A DNA stretch of 64,000 nt, taken from Sagittula sp048553715 (lineage in GTDB: Bacteria > Pseudomonadota > Alphaproteobacteria > Rhodobacterales > Rhodobacteraceae). Below, in pieces: positions 1 to 8,363 of the stretch. Numbering within the stretch: the stretch's first letter is position 1; every line of letters begins with the position of its first letter. A program made the position numbers and the translations under genes. The notes below the pieces were generated by a model. It made no database searches and was not told the origin of the DNA. It saw only the letters and a list, made by a program, of their open reading frames with translations. The DNA is taken from NCBI RefSeq assembly GCF_048553715.1, contig NZ_JBLZNC010000002.1, forward strand, positions 372,001 through 436,000, in the 5' to 3' direction.

Positions 1-2553
1 CAGGTGGAACACACCGTCACCGAGGAAGTCACCGGCATCGACATCGTTCAGGCGCAGATCCTGATCGCCGAGGGCAAGTCGCTGGCCGAGGCCACCGGCA
101 AGGCATCGCAATATGACATCCGTCTGATGGGTCACGCGCTGCAGACGCGGATCACCACCGAGGACCCGACCAACAACTTTATCCCCGACTATGGCCGCAT
201 CACGGCCTACCGTTCGGCCACGGGCATGGGCATTCGTCTTGATGGTGGCACGGCTTATGCAGGCGGCGTGATCACGCGGTATTACGACAGTCTGCTGGTC
301 AAGGTCACTGCCAAGGCGCCGACCCCCGAACAGGCGATCAAACGGATGGACCGCGCCCTGCGCGAATTCCGTATCCGTGGCGTGACCACCAACATCGACT
401 TTGTCATCAACCTGCTGAAGCATCCGACGTTCCTGTCGAACCAGTATTCGACCAAGTTCATCGATACCACGCCGGATCTGTTCGACTTCAAACAGCGGCG
501 CAACCGTGCCACCAAGGTGCTGACCTACATTGCGGATATCACCGTGAACGGCCACCCCGAGGTGCAGGGCCGCGCCATGCCGCACCCTGATCTCAAACCC
601 GCCAAGGCCCCGCAGCTGCGCACGGACACACCCGCCTATGGCACCCGCAACCTGCTTGAAGACAAAGGCCCCAAGGCCGTTGCCGACTGGATGCTGGAGC
701 AAAAGCAACTGCTGATCACCGACACCACCATGCGCGACGGACACCAGTCCCTGCTGGCGACGCGGATGCGTTCGGTGGACATGATCGGGGCCGCGCCCGC
801 CTATGCGCATAACCTGCCACAGTTGTTCTCCATGGAATGCTGGGGCGGCGCGACCTTTGATGTGGCCTATCGCTTCTTGCAGGAATGCCCGTGGCAGCGC
901 CTGCGTGATCTTCGCGAACGCATGCCCAACCTGATGACACAGATGCTGCTGCGTGGCGCGAACGGGGTCGGCTACACGAACTACCCCGACAACGTGGTGC
1001 AGTTCTTTGTCAAACAGGCCGCCGAAACCGGTGTGGACGTGTTCCGCGTGTTCGACAGCCTCAACTGGGTCGAGAACATGCGCGTCGCTATGGATGCGGT
1101 GCTCGACACGGGCAAGATCCTCGAAGGAACGGTGTGCTACACCGGTGACATGCTGGACCCGGATCGGTCGAAGTATGACCTGAAATACTACGTGGCGATG
1201 GCCAAGGATCTGCGCGACGCCGGTGCCCATGTCATCGGTCTGAAAGACATGGCGGGCCTACTCAAGGCCAATGCAGCCTACGCGCTGGTCAAGACACTGA
1301 AAGAAGAGGTGGGCCTCCCCGTCCACTTCCACACCCATGACACATCCGGCGCCGCAATCGCCACCATCATGGAAGCCTCGCGCGCAGGCGTCGACGTGGT
1401 CGATTGCGCCATGGACGCGCTGTCGGGCAACACCTCGCAGCCGACGATGGGCTCTGTGGTGGAATCCTTGCGCTTCACCGAACGCGACACCGGCCTCGAC
1501 ATGGGCGCGATCCGCGAGCTGTCGAACTACTGGGAAGCGGTCCGCGGCCAATACGCGGCGTTTGAATCGGGCATGCAGGCCCCGGCCTCCGAGGTCTATC
1601 TCCACGAGATGCCTGGCGGCCAGTTCACCAACCTCAAGGCGCAAGCACGGTCGCTGGGGCTGGAAGAGCGCTGGCACGAAGTGGCCCAGACCTATGCCGA
1701 CGTGAACCAGATGTTCGGTGATATCGTGAAGGTGACGCCGTCGTCCAAGGTCGTGGGTGACATGGCGCTGATGATGGTGTCGCAGGGTCTGACCCGCGCG
1801 CAGGTCGAAGACCCCAAGACCGACCTGTCTTTCCCCGATTCTGTGATCGACATGATGAAGGGCAGCCTTGGTCAGCCTCCGGGCGGCTGGCCTGCCAAGA
1901 TCCAGAAAAAGATCCTCAAGGACGAAAAGCCGTTCACCGAACGGCCCGGCTTGAAAGCCGCGCCCATCGACATCGAAGAAAAGCGTGCAGAGCTGCAAAA
2001 GACCCTGCCCGATGTGGACTTCGATAACGAGGATCTCAACGGCTACCTGATGTACCCCAAGGTCTTTACCGACTACGCGGCGCGTCATGAAACCTACGGG
2101 CCGGTGCGGGTGCTGCCGACGCGGACGTTCTTTTACGGGATGGACGCGGGTGAGGAGATCACCGCAGAAATCGACCCGGGCAAGACGCTGGAAATCCGCC
2201 TTCAGGCGGTGGGCGAAACCCAGGATGACGGCGAAGTCCGCGTGTTCTTTGAACTCAACGGCCAGCCGCGCACCATCCGCGTCCCCGACCGCAAGGCAAA
2301 GGCCTCCAGCGCCGCGCGCCCCAAGGCCGAGATTGGCAACGCCAACCACATCGGCGCGCCGATGCCGGGGGTTGTGTCCTCAATCGCGGTCAAGCCGGGC
2401 GACAAGGTCAAGGAAGGCGATCTGCTGCTGACCATCGAAGCGATGAAGATGGAAACCGGCCTGCACGCGGAACGCGACGGCGTTGTCAGCGCTGTGCATG
2501 TGGCCGCCGGTGGCCAGATCGACGCGAAGGACCTGTTGGTCGAGCTGGAGTGA
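1..2553 (+). CDS. pyc: Pyruvate carboxylase, C-terminal three quarters (5' end outside the window)
   Basis: This enzyme carboxylates pyruvate to oxaloacetate with ATP and bicarbonate (anaplerosis). The frame is open from base 1 and about 850 residues are visible of a family usually near 1,150. The first ~150 residues are the end of the biotin carboxylase domain (VEHTVTEEVTG near the start). A carboxyltransferase (HMGL-like) domain begins around residue 235 with TDTTMRDGHQS, and the C-terminal biotinyl domain carries the biotin lysine in EAMKM at about residue 815. A perfect hairpin with a T run follows 20 bases after the stop. The fold order biotin carboxylase, carboxyltransferase, biotinyl in one chain separates it from two-subunit carboxylases. 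The N-terminal ATP-grasp part lies upstream of the window. Confidence 0.97.
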   Translation, partial: QVEHTVTEEVTGIDIVQAQILIAEGKSLAEATGKASQYDIRLMGHALQTRITTEDPTNNFIPDYGRITAYRSATGMGIRLDGGTAYAGGVITRYYDSLLVKVTAKAPTPEQAIKRMDRALREFRIRGVTTNIDFVINLLKHPTFLSNQYSTKFIDTTPDLFDFKQRRNRATKVLTYIADITVNGHPEVQGRAMPHPDLKPAKAPQLRTDTPAYGTRNLLEDKGPKAVADWMLEQKQLLITDTTMRDGHQSLLATRMRSVDMIGAAPAYAHNLPQLFSMECWGGATFDVAYRFLQECPWQRLRDLRERMPNLMTQMLLRGANGVGYTNYPDNVVQFFVKQAAETGVDVFRVFDSLNWVENMRVAMDAVLDTGKILEGTVCYTGDMLDPDRSKYDLKYYVAMAKDLRDAGAHVIGLKDMAGLLKANAAYALVKTLKEEVGLPVHFHTHDTSGAAIATIMEASRAGVDVVDCAMDALSGNTSQPTMGSVVESLRFTERDTGLDMGAIRELSNYWEAVRGQYAAFESGMQAPASEVYLHEMPGGQFTNLKAQARSLGLEERWHEVAQTYADVNQMFGDIVKVTPSSKVVGDMALMMVSQGLTRAQVEDPKTDLSFPDSVIDMMKGSLGQPPGGWPAKIQKKILKDEKPFTERPGLKAAPIDIEEKRAELQKTLPDVDFDNEDLNGYLMYPKVFTDYAARHETYGPVRVLPTRTFFYGMDAGEEITAEIDPGKTLEIRLQAVGETQDDGEVRVFFELNGQPRTIRVPDRKAKASSAARPKAEIGNANHIGAPMPGVVSSIAVKPGDKVKEGDLLLTIEAMKMETGLHAERDGVVSAVHVAAGGQIDAKDLLVELE

Positions 2554-2572
2554 TCCCGCTTCATAGCAAACG

Positions 2573-2604
2573 AAAGGCCCGCCCTCCCCGGCGGGCCTTT
2601 TGCT
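2573..2604 (+). terminator. Rho-independent terminator after pyc
   Basis: An 11-bp perfect stem (2573-2583 with 2590-2600), a 6-base loop and a TTTTGCTTT tail lie 20 bases after the pyc stop codon. The stem begins with AAAGG on its 5' arm, so it could also act weakly on the other strand. Confidence 0.85.
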
Positions 2605-2716
2605 TTGACGCGGCATGCGGCCCGTTTTCGCCGAAACGGGCGGGTTCTGCACCACTTGCTTTCCTGCAGAAGGCCGCGGGTGTTAGCTGGGCGAAACCAA
2701 ACGGTCCGAGCGCCCC

Positions 2717-3211
2717 ATGCCTACACGTCTTTTGATACCGTCCCTTGTGGTCGCGGCGCTGTGCGCCAGCCCCCTGCCCGCCCAAACCACCCAGAACACG
2801 CCGCAGCTGACCCGTGCCATAGCTCAGGCGCGGGCCAGTCTTGATATGGTGTTGCAGCGTCTGGCTGACGGGGATGGCGCCTATCACCCCGCGCTGAACC
2901 TCAAGGTACGGGTGGAGGTGCACAACTTCGACGTGGATCATGAATCGCTTTGGGTCGAGGGGCTGTACCGCGAGAGCGACGGCTATCACGGACGGCTGGC
3001 CACCGCGCCCGGCTATCTGCCCGGTGCGCAGCTTGGCGACGAGATCCGCTTTGCCGCGGACCAGATCGTCGACTGGTCGGTCCTCAGCGATGACGGCCGG
3101 ATGTACGGCCATTTCACAACGCGCGCGCTGATCGCGCAGATGCCAGCGGAGGAGGCAGGCGAAATACGCGATCTTCTGTCGGCCACGCCCATCCCCGACA
3201 TCTGGCGCTAA
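2717..3211 (+). CDS. Secreted DUF2314-type protein
   Basis: A 164-residue protein with a signal peptide of about 22 residues (LLIPSLVVAALCASPLPAQ). The mature part contains the pattern of DUF2314 (YegJ-like) proteins: an aromatic and acidic stretch with HESLWVEGLY, then GYLPGAQLGDEIRF and a DQIVDWSVL motif. Its function is not known. The start ATG has no strong ribosome-binding site, but it is the only one placed before the hydrophobic leader. The gene stands alone after the pyc terminator and 52 bases before the rhodanese gene, so it probably has its own promoter. The family assignment is from remembered motif order only. Confidence 0.75.
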   Translation: MPTRLLIPSLVVAALCASPLPAQTTQNTPQLTRAIAQARASLDMVLQRLADGDGAYHPALNLKVRVEVHNFDVDHESLWVEGLYRESDGYHGRLATAPGYLPGAQLGDEIRFAADQIVDWSVLSDDGRMYGHFTTRALIAQMPAEEAGEIRDLLSATPIPDIWR

Positions 3212-3263
3212 AGGGGGCTTTGGCACGGCGCTAGACTGCGCCACAGACACAGGAGGATACGCC

Positions 3264-3656
3264 ATGACTGTTCTGAAACTAAGCTCTGCCGAGATGGTCG
3301 CCCGCGCCCGCGCACGCATCACCGAGATCAGCACAACCGAGGGCATTGCCCTGCTTGACGATCCCGATGTGGTCTTTGTCGACATCCGCGATGTGCGCGA
3401 ACGCCAAAGGCAAGGCTACATTCCCGGCGCACTCCACGCCCCACGGGGCATGATCGAATTCTGGGTCGACCCCGACAGCCCCTATCACAAGCCGGTCTTT
3501 GCCGCCCAGAAACGCTTTGTCTTTCACTGCGCCTCTGGCTGGCGGTCGGCATTGACCGTGGCGACCCTGCAGGACATGGGGTTCGACGCGGCCCATCTGG
3601 CCGAAGGATTCGTGGGCTGGAGCGATGCAGGCGGCCCCATCGAAAAGGATAACTGA
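3264..3656 (+). CDS. Rhodanese-like domain protein
   Basis: A single rhodanese domain of 130 residues, probably a cytoplasmic sulfurtransferase or persulfide carrier. Visible marks are VVFVDIRDVRER (N-terminal CH2A-like region), the YIPGALHAPRG turn, and the active-site loop with catalytic Cys in FHCASGWRSA. The start is fixed by AGGAGG eight bases upstream. The stop TGA overlaps the start of the next gene (TGATG), so the two are translationally coupled. The physiological sulfur donor cannot be read from the sequence. Confidence 0.9.
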   Translation: MTVLKLSSAEMVARARARITEISTTEGIALLDDPDVVFVDIRDVRERQRQGYIPGALHAPRGMIEFWVDPDSPYHKPVFAAQKRFVFHCASGWRSALTVATLQDMGFDAAHLAEGFVGWSDAGGPIEKDN

Positions 3657-4036
3657 TGAAACTTGCCTATTTTGCCTTTCTTGTCCCTGAATATGACGAG
3701 GGCATCGCCTTTTTCAGCAAAGCGTTGGGATTCGAGCTTTTGGAAGATACCGACATGGGCGGCGGCAAACGGTGGGTGCGGGTGGCCTCCCCCAGTGGCG
3801 AAAGCGTGCTGCTGGCCCGCGCCACGGGCGCGCAGCGCGATGCAATCGGTCAACAGGGCGGCGGGCGCGTGTGGCTGTTCCTTCACTCGGACGATTTTGC
3901 AGCCGATCACGCGCGTCTGACGGAACACGGTGCCACCTTCGAGGAATCGCCGCGCCATGAACCCTATGGCACCGTTGCAGTGTTCCGCGATCCATGGGGC
4001 AACCGCTGGGATCTGATCCAGCCTGCGGGCCAGTAA
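3656..4036 (+). CDS. VOC (glyoxalase/bleomycin-resistance fold) family protein
   Basis: A 126-residue protein with one vicinal-oxygen-chelate module: AYFAFLVPEYDEGIAFFSKALGFEL at the N-terminus and the closing GTVAVFRDPWGNRWDLIQP at the C-terminus. The usual C-terminal metal-binding Glu position is occupied by Asp (WDLI). Members include glyoxalases, dioxygenases and antibiotic-binding proteins, so no substrate is proposed. It is coupled by a one-base TGATG overlap to the rhodanese gene, which hints at a shared role in thiol or electrophile handling (inference). Confidence 0.88.
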   Translation: MKLAYFAFLVPEYDEGIAFFSKALGFELLEDTDMGGGKRWVRVASPSGESVLLARATGAQRDAIGQQGGGRVWLFLHSDDFAADHARLTEHGATFEESPRHEPYGTVAVFRDPWGNRWDLIQPAGQ

Positions 4037-4092
4037 AATAAGGCCCATCGCAGGCGGAGTGAAAAAAATTCCAAGGGGGCTGTTTTTTCCGC

Positions 4093-4121
4093 TTGCAGCG
4101 ATCTGCAGGCAGCCTTATACG
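4093..4121 (+). promoter_or_regulatory. Sigma-70-type promoter for the tRNA-Gly genes
   Basis: TTGCAG (4093-4098), a 17-base spacer and TATACG (4116-4121) match housekeeping -35/-10 elements. Expected initiation is near 4128, fifteen bases before the first tRNA. No equivalent promoter was seen in the 44-base gap between the two tRNA genes, so both are likely on one transcript. Confidence 0.6.
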
Positions 4122-4142
4122 CCCCTCCACACCAACTGGTAA

Positions 4143-4217
4143 GCGGGCGTAGCTCAGGGGTAGAGCATAACCTTGCCAAGGTTAGGGTCGGGCGTTCGAA
4201 TCGCCTCGCCCGCTCCA
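4143..4217 (+). tRNA. tRNA-Gly (anticodon GCC), copy 1
   Basis: A 75-base cloverleaf. The acceptor stem GCGGGCG pairs with CGCCCGC, the discriminator is T and CCA is encoded. The anticodon loop TTGCCAA gives GCC at 4175-4177, reading GGC and GGU. The T arm contains GTTCGAATC. It is identical in sequence to the copy 44 bases downstream. Confidence 0.97.
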
Positions 4218-4261
4218 ATTGGTGAAAGCCGGGTCACACCGGCACGATGACAGACTGGTTT

Positions 4262-4336
4262 GCGGGCGTAGCTCAGGGGTAGAGCATAACCTTGCCAAGG
4301 TTAGGGTCGGGCGTTCGAATCGCCTCGCCCGCTCCA
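4262..4336 (+). tRNA. tRNA-Gly (anticodon GCC), copy 2
   Basis: Identical over all 75 bases to the preceding tRNA, including encoded CCA; anticodon GCC at 4294-4296. The flanking sequence differs, so the duplication is limited to the tRNA itself. hisB starts 123 bases downstream. No integrase gene or tRNA fragment lies nearby, so it does not look like an occupied attachment site. Confidence 0.97.
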
Positions 4337-4459
4337 GTCGTCAATCTTCTTCCTATAGATTCTGCCGCACCGCAACCACACTGCGGGAAAAGCGCGCTGC
4401 GCCCCCTTTCGGCGCGCGCGCGACGCGCCTATAACGCGCCGGCAGAACAGGAGACCGCA

Positions 4460-5047
4460 ATGCGCCGCGCCACCGTCACCCGCAAGACCGCAGAAACCGC
4501 CATCAGCGTCGAGATCAATCTCGACGGCAGCGGCACCTATGACAACCAGACCGGCGTGGGTTTCTTTGACCATATGCTGGACCAACTGTCGCGCCACTCG
4601 CTGATCGATATGACGATCCGCGCCGAAGGCGATCTGCACATCGACGATCACCACACTGTTGAGGACACAGGGATCGCGCTGGGTCAGGCACTGGTCCAAG
4701 CGCTTGGCGACAAACGCGGAATCAACCGCTACGGGGCCTGCCTGCTGGCAATGGACGACGCATTGGTGCGCAGTGCGCTGGATCTGTCGGCGCGCCCCTT
4801 TCTGGTGTGGAACCTTGATATGCCGACCGCAAAGATCGGCACGTTCGACACGGAGCTGGTGCGGGAATTCTTTCAGGCGCTCAGCACCCATGGGGGCATC
4901 ACCCTGCACGTCGACAGGCTGAACGGTTTCAACAGCCACCATATCGCCGAGGCCGCGTTCAAATCCGTCGCCCGTGCGCTGCGTGAGGCCGTGGAGCCCG
5001 ATCCGCGCAAATCCGATGCGATCCCCTCGACCAAAGGCGCGCTTTGA
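4460..5047 (+). CDS. hisB: Imidazoleglycerol-phosphate dehydratase
   Basis: Converts imidazole-glycerol phosphate to imidazole-acetol phosphate in histidine synthesis. It is 195 residues long, the normal size of monofunctional bacterial HisB. The manganese-binding His clusters are visible as DHMLDQLSRHS, DDHHTVED and the second-half NSHHIAEAAFKS. The start at 4460 is preceded by AACAGGAG and matches the family N-terminus (RRATVTRKTAETAIS). The frame stays open further upstream, but that extension runs into the tRNA and lacks a binding site. It is followed by hisH after 60 bases. Confidence 0.96.
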   Translation: MRRATVTRKTAETAISVEINLDGSGTYDNQTGVGFFDHMLDQLSRHSLIDMTIRAEGDLHIDDHHTVEDTGIALGQALVQALGDKRGINRYGACLLAMDDALVRSALDLSARPFLVWNLDMPTAKIGTFDTELVREFFQALSTHGGITLHVDRLNGFNSHHIAEAAFKSVARALREAVEPDPRKSDAIPSTKGAL

Positions 5048-5107
5048 GCGCCAACCGCGGCGGGTCATAGACCCGCCCTACGCACCGTTCGCTTAGAAAG
5101 ACCCCAA

Positions 5108-5743
5108 ATGCTCACAGCCATTATCGATTACGACAGCGGCAACCTGCACTCCGCCGAGAAGGCCTTCCAGAAAATGGCCACCGAGACCGACGCCGGACGC
5201 GTTGTTGTCACCTCGGACCCTGATGTGGTGGCCAAGGCGGACCATCTGGTACTGCCGGGGGATGGGGCCTTTCCCGCCTGTGCAAAGGCCTTGCGGGCCT
5301 CGGGGTGTTTTGACGCCATGCTGGATGCGGTTGAAAACCGCGGCCGTCCCTTTCTGGGCATCTGTGTCGGCATGCAGTTGATGGCGCGCGAGGGGCTGGA
5401 ATACACACCGACCCCGGGGCTGAACTGGGTCGACGGCGTGGTGGAACAGATCACGCCGGCGGACCCGACCTTCAAGGTGCCGCATATGGGTTGGAATGAT
5501 CTGGTGATCGACAACCCGCATCCGGTCTTTGACGGGATCGAGACGGGCGAACACGCTTATTTCGTCCACAGCTACCAGATGCGCATGGATGATCCGGCGC
5601 AGCGTCTGGCCCATGTGGACTACGCCGGGGATGTCACGGCGATCGTCGCCAATGGCACGCGGATCGGGCTGCAATTCCACCCGGAGAAAAGCGCCCATGC
5701 GGGGCTGCGCATGATCGCGAATTTCCTCGCGTGGCGACCATAA
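5108..5743 (+). CDS. hisH: Imidazole glycerol phosphate synthase, glutaminase subunit
   Basis: Class I glutamine amidotransferase that supplies ammonia to HisF. It has 211 residues. The nucleophile Cys is in FLGICVGMQLM (about residue 83) and the catalytic His-Glu in LQFHPEKS near the C-terminus. It begins with LTAIIDYDSGNLHS, a typical HisH start. It sits 60 bases after hisB and ends just before a strong hairpin, which separates it from the opposing DUF2147 gene. Its partner hisF is 5 kb away. Confidence 0.96.
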   Translation: MLTAIIDYDSGNLHSAEKAFQKMATETDAGRVVVTSDPDVVAKADHLVLPGDGAFPACAKALRASGCFDAMLDAVENRGRPFLGICVGMQLMAREGLEYTPTPGLNWVDGVVEQITPADPTFKVPHMGWNDLVIDNPHPVFDGIETGEHAYFVHSYQMRMDDPAQRLAHVDYAGDVTAIVANGTRIGLQFHPEKSAHAGLRMIANFLAWRP

Positions 5744-5757
5744 CGAGATAACACACG

Positions 5758-5786
5758 AAAGGCCGAGGCACATGCCCCGGCCTTCT
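5758..5786. terminator. Bidirectional terminator between hisH and the DUF2147 gene
   Basis: The stem AAGGCCGAGGC/GCCCCGGCCTT has one A-C mismatch and a small loop, with AAA on the left and TTCTT on the right. It lies in the 69 bases between two convergent stop codons. Confidence 0.7.
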
Positions 5787-5812
5787 TGCCGCTTGGATGC
5801 GGTGAGTTTTGG

Positions 5813-6199
5813 TTACTGGATCCGCGCCCAGGTCTGGTTCTTGCAGATCAGCCCGCCCGCGACACAGCCCGACAGCTGCAGGCGGTTGCCGTTCAGCGCC
5901 ATCTTACCAAGGAAAATCCGATCCTTGGCCGGTTGCCAAACCTTGCCTTCGTATTTGCCGCCACCCTGAGGCTGCATGTTGATCACCAGCGTCTTGCCGA
6001 TGTTGGGCGATTTGTATTCGCCGCTGTTGTTGAAGGTGCGGGTGATCTTGCCGCAGACCTTACCGCCACCACAGGGGGCCATTTTCACATGGGCGTAGCT
6101 GCCCTCGTCAGGTTGCGTCTGCCAGACCCCCTCCACCGGATCTGCAAGCGCGGCACCTGCTGCAAAGACTGCGGCAGCTGCAAAAGCCAAAAATTTCAT
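5813..6199 (-). CDS. Periplasmic DUF2147 family protein
   Basis: A 128-residue secreted protein. The signal peptide is MKFLAFAAAAVFAAGAALA. The mature protein starts DPVEGVWQTQPDEG, followed by a GGKVCGKITRTF segment with a conserved-looking Cys pair (CGGGKVCGK), the usual look of DUF2147 beta-barrel-like proteins. The start at 6199 is chosen because GGGAGG stands nine bases upstream and the signal peptide begins there; a longer frame starts ten codons earlier without a binding site. It is inserted against the direction of the his genes. The molecular function is unknown. Confidence 0.85.
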   Translation of the reverse strand: MKFLAFAAAAVFAAGAALADPVEGVWQTQPDEGSYAHVKMAPCGGGKVCGKITRTFNNSGEYKSPNIGKTLVINMQPQGGGKYEGKVWQPAKDRIFLGKMALNGNRLQLSGCVAGGLICKNQTWARIQ

Positions 6200-6351
6200 C
6201 ACGTCGTCCTCCCTTTGACTGTTTGACATCTTGACGCCCGTTGCCCCTTGCGTTCAACCGTTGCGCAAAGGGCAACAGGCGATGTCACGCTACGTCATAT
6301 GGCGTGGGGGACCCGCCAGGCGCCAAAGACAGGCTCGGAAAGGCTCTTGAT

Positions 6352-7074
6352 ATGATCCTCTACCCCGCAATCGACCTAAAAGACGGCGCGGCTGTACGTT
6401 TGCTGCGCGGCGACATGGACAAGGCAACCGTGTTCAACGATGACCCCGCCGCACAAGCGATGGAGTTCGTGGCCCAGGGCTGTGAGTGGCTGCATCTGGT
6501 GGACCTGAACGGGGCCTTCGCCGGAGAGCCGGTCAACGGTGCCGCGGTGGAGGCGATCCTAAGCCAGACCAAAACGCCCGCGCAGCTCGGCGGCGGTATT
6601 CGCGACATGGCCACGATCGAGACATGGCTGTCCAAGGGGCTGGCCCGCGTGATCCTTGGCACGGTCGCGGTGGAAAACCCCGATCTGGTGCGCGAGGCGG
6701 CCCGCGCGTTCCCCGGCAAAATCGCGGTTGGCATTGATGCCCGTGACGGAAAGGTGGCCACCAAAGGCTGGGCCGAGACGACGGACGTGGATGCGACCGA
6801 TCTGGCCCGCTCCTTCGAGGACGCAGGCGTTGCGGCGATTATCTACACAGACATCAACCGCGATGGTGCCATGCAGGGCCCGAACGTCGACGCCACAGCG
6901 GCGCTGGCCCGTGCGGTCCAGATCCCCGTCATCGCGTCGGGCGGCGTGTCCTCCCTCGCCGACCTTAAGGCCTTGCGCGATTGCGGCGCAGGGTTGAACG
7001 GCGCAATTTCCGGCCGCGCCTTGTATGACGGCGCCCTCGACCTCAAAGAGGCCTTGGCCGCCCTGCGCGACTAA
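6352..7074 (+). CDS. hisA: Phosphoribosylformimino-AICAR-phosphate isomerase
   Basis: Amadori isomerase of histidine synthesis, a (beta/alpha)8 barrel of 240 residues. The N-terminal MILYPAIDLKDGAAVRL carries the catalytic Asp; LGGGIRDMATIE and the second phosphate-binding VIASGGVSSLADL are visible. The start at 6352 gives the exact family N-terminus; upstream in-frame codons would add 37 unrelated residues. The stop lies four bases from the stop of the opposing DUF302 gene. Confidence 0.96.
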   Translation: MILYPAIDLKDGAAVRLLRGDMDKATVFNDDPAAQAMEFVAQGCEWLHLVDLNGAFAGEPVNGAAVEAILSQTKTPAQLGGGIRDMATIETWLSKGLARVILGTVAVENPDLVREAARAFPGKIAVGIDARDGKVATKGWAETTDVDATDLARSFEDAGVAAIIYTDINRDGAMQGPNVDATAALARAVQIPVIASGGVSSLADLKALRDCGAGLNGAISGRALYDGALDLKEALAALRD

Positions 7075-7078
7075 GTCT

Positions 7079-7534
7079 TCAGGGTTTGGCGGCTTTTTCC
7101 GTCAAACCCTTCAGCGCCTCGGTGATCTTGCCGACGCTCTCGGTGCTCTGCTCCGCATTGACGCTTTCCAGCATGGCATCCACTTCCTGATAGATCAGCC
7201 AAGTTTTATCTTCTTCGGTAAAGACCAAAACACGCAGCGGCAGCACGACACCTGCACGGATATTCTCTTGCAGGACCGGTGTGCCCAGTTTCGGGTTGCC
7301 GAAAATCAGAAGCTCGGCGTCGTCCAGATCCATATCGACGCTGTCCGCCCCGCCCGCATGATCGACGCGCGCAAAGACCGTAGCCCCTGCCTCGGTGACT
7401 GCGGCCTCTAGCCGGTCCATCACGTCTGATACGGATCCCTCGGCCTCGACCCAGTTGAGCTTGTCATCCGCCTGCGCTGCGGTGGCAATAGTCAGTGCGA
7501 CACCAGCGGTGGCGCTCAAAATCCACTTAAACAA
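7079..7534 (-). CDS. Secreted DUF302 domain protein
   Basis: A 151-residue protein with a signal peptide (WILSATAGVALTIATAAQA). The DUF302 pattern is clear: a start helix that senses SVSDVMDRLEAAVTEAG, then VFARVDHAGGADSV, AELLIFGNPKLGTPVLQ and a C-terminal WLIYQEVD segment. Function is unknown for the family. The best start is TTG at 7534, with GGGAG eight to nine bases upstream; no in-frame ATG precedes the signal peptide. It is convergent with hisA with only four bases between stops. Confidence 0.85.
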   Translation of the reverse strand: MFKWILSATAGVALTIATAAQADDKLNWVEAEGSVSDVMDRLEAAVTEAGATVFARVDHAGGADSVDMDLDDAELLIFGNPKLGTPVLQENIRAGVVLPLRVLVFTEEDKTWLIYQEVDAMLESVNAEQSTESVGKITEALKGLTEKAAKP

Positions 7535-7797
7535 TGTATGTCTCCCTATGTGTGCCTATGATCGGCCCGAGGTCTCTGATCGGCTCGTGAACGGTAGCCC
7601 GCCTGATGCGAAATCAACCCTGCCCCAACCGGTGATTTCCGCCGACCGCAAACAACCGCGCATAGAAAGAATGCATTTCGGCGCGGCTACGCGCACTTGG
7701 ACACCTGCGGTTGCAAGCACGGCCATGACTGCGCAAGTCATTGAAAGGCAAGGCGCCCCATCCGGTGACGCCAACCTGAACAACGACGGAGAGACAC

Positions 7798-8226
7798 ATG
7801 ACCATCCGCAAGACACTCGTCAGCAGCGCAACCATCGCGGCCCTGTTCGCAGCCCCGCTCGCCCCTGCCTTTGCCCAGGAAGCTGATGTCACCCCGCCCG
7901 CAGGCGCCCCCCAAATGATCGAAGATCAGGCCGCCAATACCGAATTCACCGACGCGGAACTGGTTGGTTTCGTCACCGCTGCCAAAGCTGTGGCCGACAT
8001 TCGTCAGGAATACATGCCCCAGCTCCAGCAGGCCGAAAATGAAGACGCGGCAATGGAGCTTCAGCGGAAAGCCATGGAAGAAATGCAATCCGCCGTCGAC
8101 GAGACGGAGGATATGAACCTGGCGCTGTACAATGAAATTGGTCAAGCCATGCAGACCGACACGTCTGTCAGCGACCGCATTGCAAAACTGGTGGCCGACG
8201 ACGCCGACCTGAACGGCGAAGGCTGA
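7798..8226 (+). CDS. Secreted DUF4168 family protein
   Basis: A 142-residue exported protein with a 26-residue signal peptide ending APAFAQ. The mature part is helical and acidic, with FTDAELVGFVTAAKAVADIRQEY followed by QRKAMEEMQSAVDE, the layout of DUF4168 proteins. No catalytic residues are evident. The start follows GGAGAGA. A hairpin follows the stop. It lies between hisA and the chemoreceptor with its own 260-base upstream region, in which I see no clear promoter. Confidence 0.8.
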   Translation: MTIRKTLVSSATIAALFAAPLAPAFAQEADVTPPAGAPQMIEDQAANTEFTDAELVGFVTAAKAVADIRQEYMPQLQQAENEDAAMELQRKAMEEMQSAVDETEDMNLALYNEIGQAMQTDTSVSDRIAKLVADDADLNGEG

Positions 8227-8240
8227 TTCCATTGCTGTGT

Positions 8241-8264
8241 CTCGGGGTGATCTGTCGCCCCGAG
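8241..8264 (+). terminator. Hairpin after the DUF4168 gene
   Basis: CTCGGGG (8241-8247) pairs with CCCCGAG (8258-8264) around a 10-base loop, 15 bases after the stop codon. There is no T run, so termination would be weak or Rho-assisted. Confidence 0.4.
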
Positions 8265-8363
8265 GCGCAACCAACCCACCAAATTAATTTGCATTTTTCC
8301 GTTTAACCTCTGCGTAAGGGTGCAGTGCTAAGGCCTGCAAAGTACCCGCATCCGGAGGCTTTC

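Noticed and set aside
1258..2349. 363-codon open frame opposite pyc
   Set aside because: Antisense shadow of the carboxyltransferase and biotinyl region.
2561..3385. Open frame on the - strand across the DUF2314 gene
   Set aside because: It crosses the pyc terminator and covers two gene boundaries without any domain; antisense shadow.
4143..4336. tRNA-Gly pair as an integration site of a mobile element
   Set aside because: No integrase, no partial tRNA repeat and no change in gene content downstream (hisB follows).
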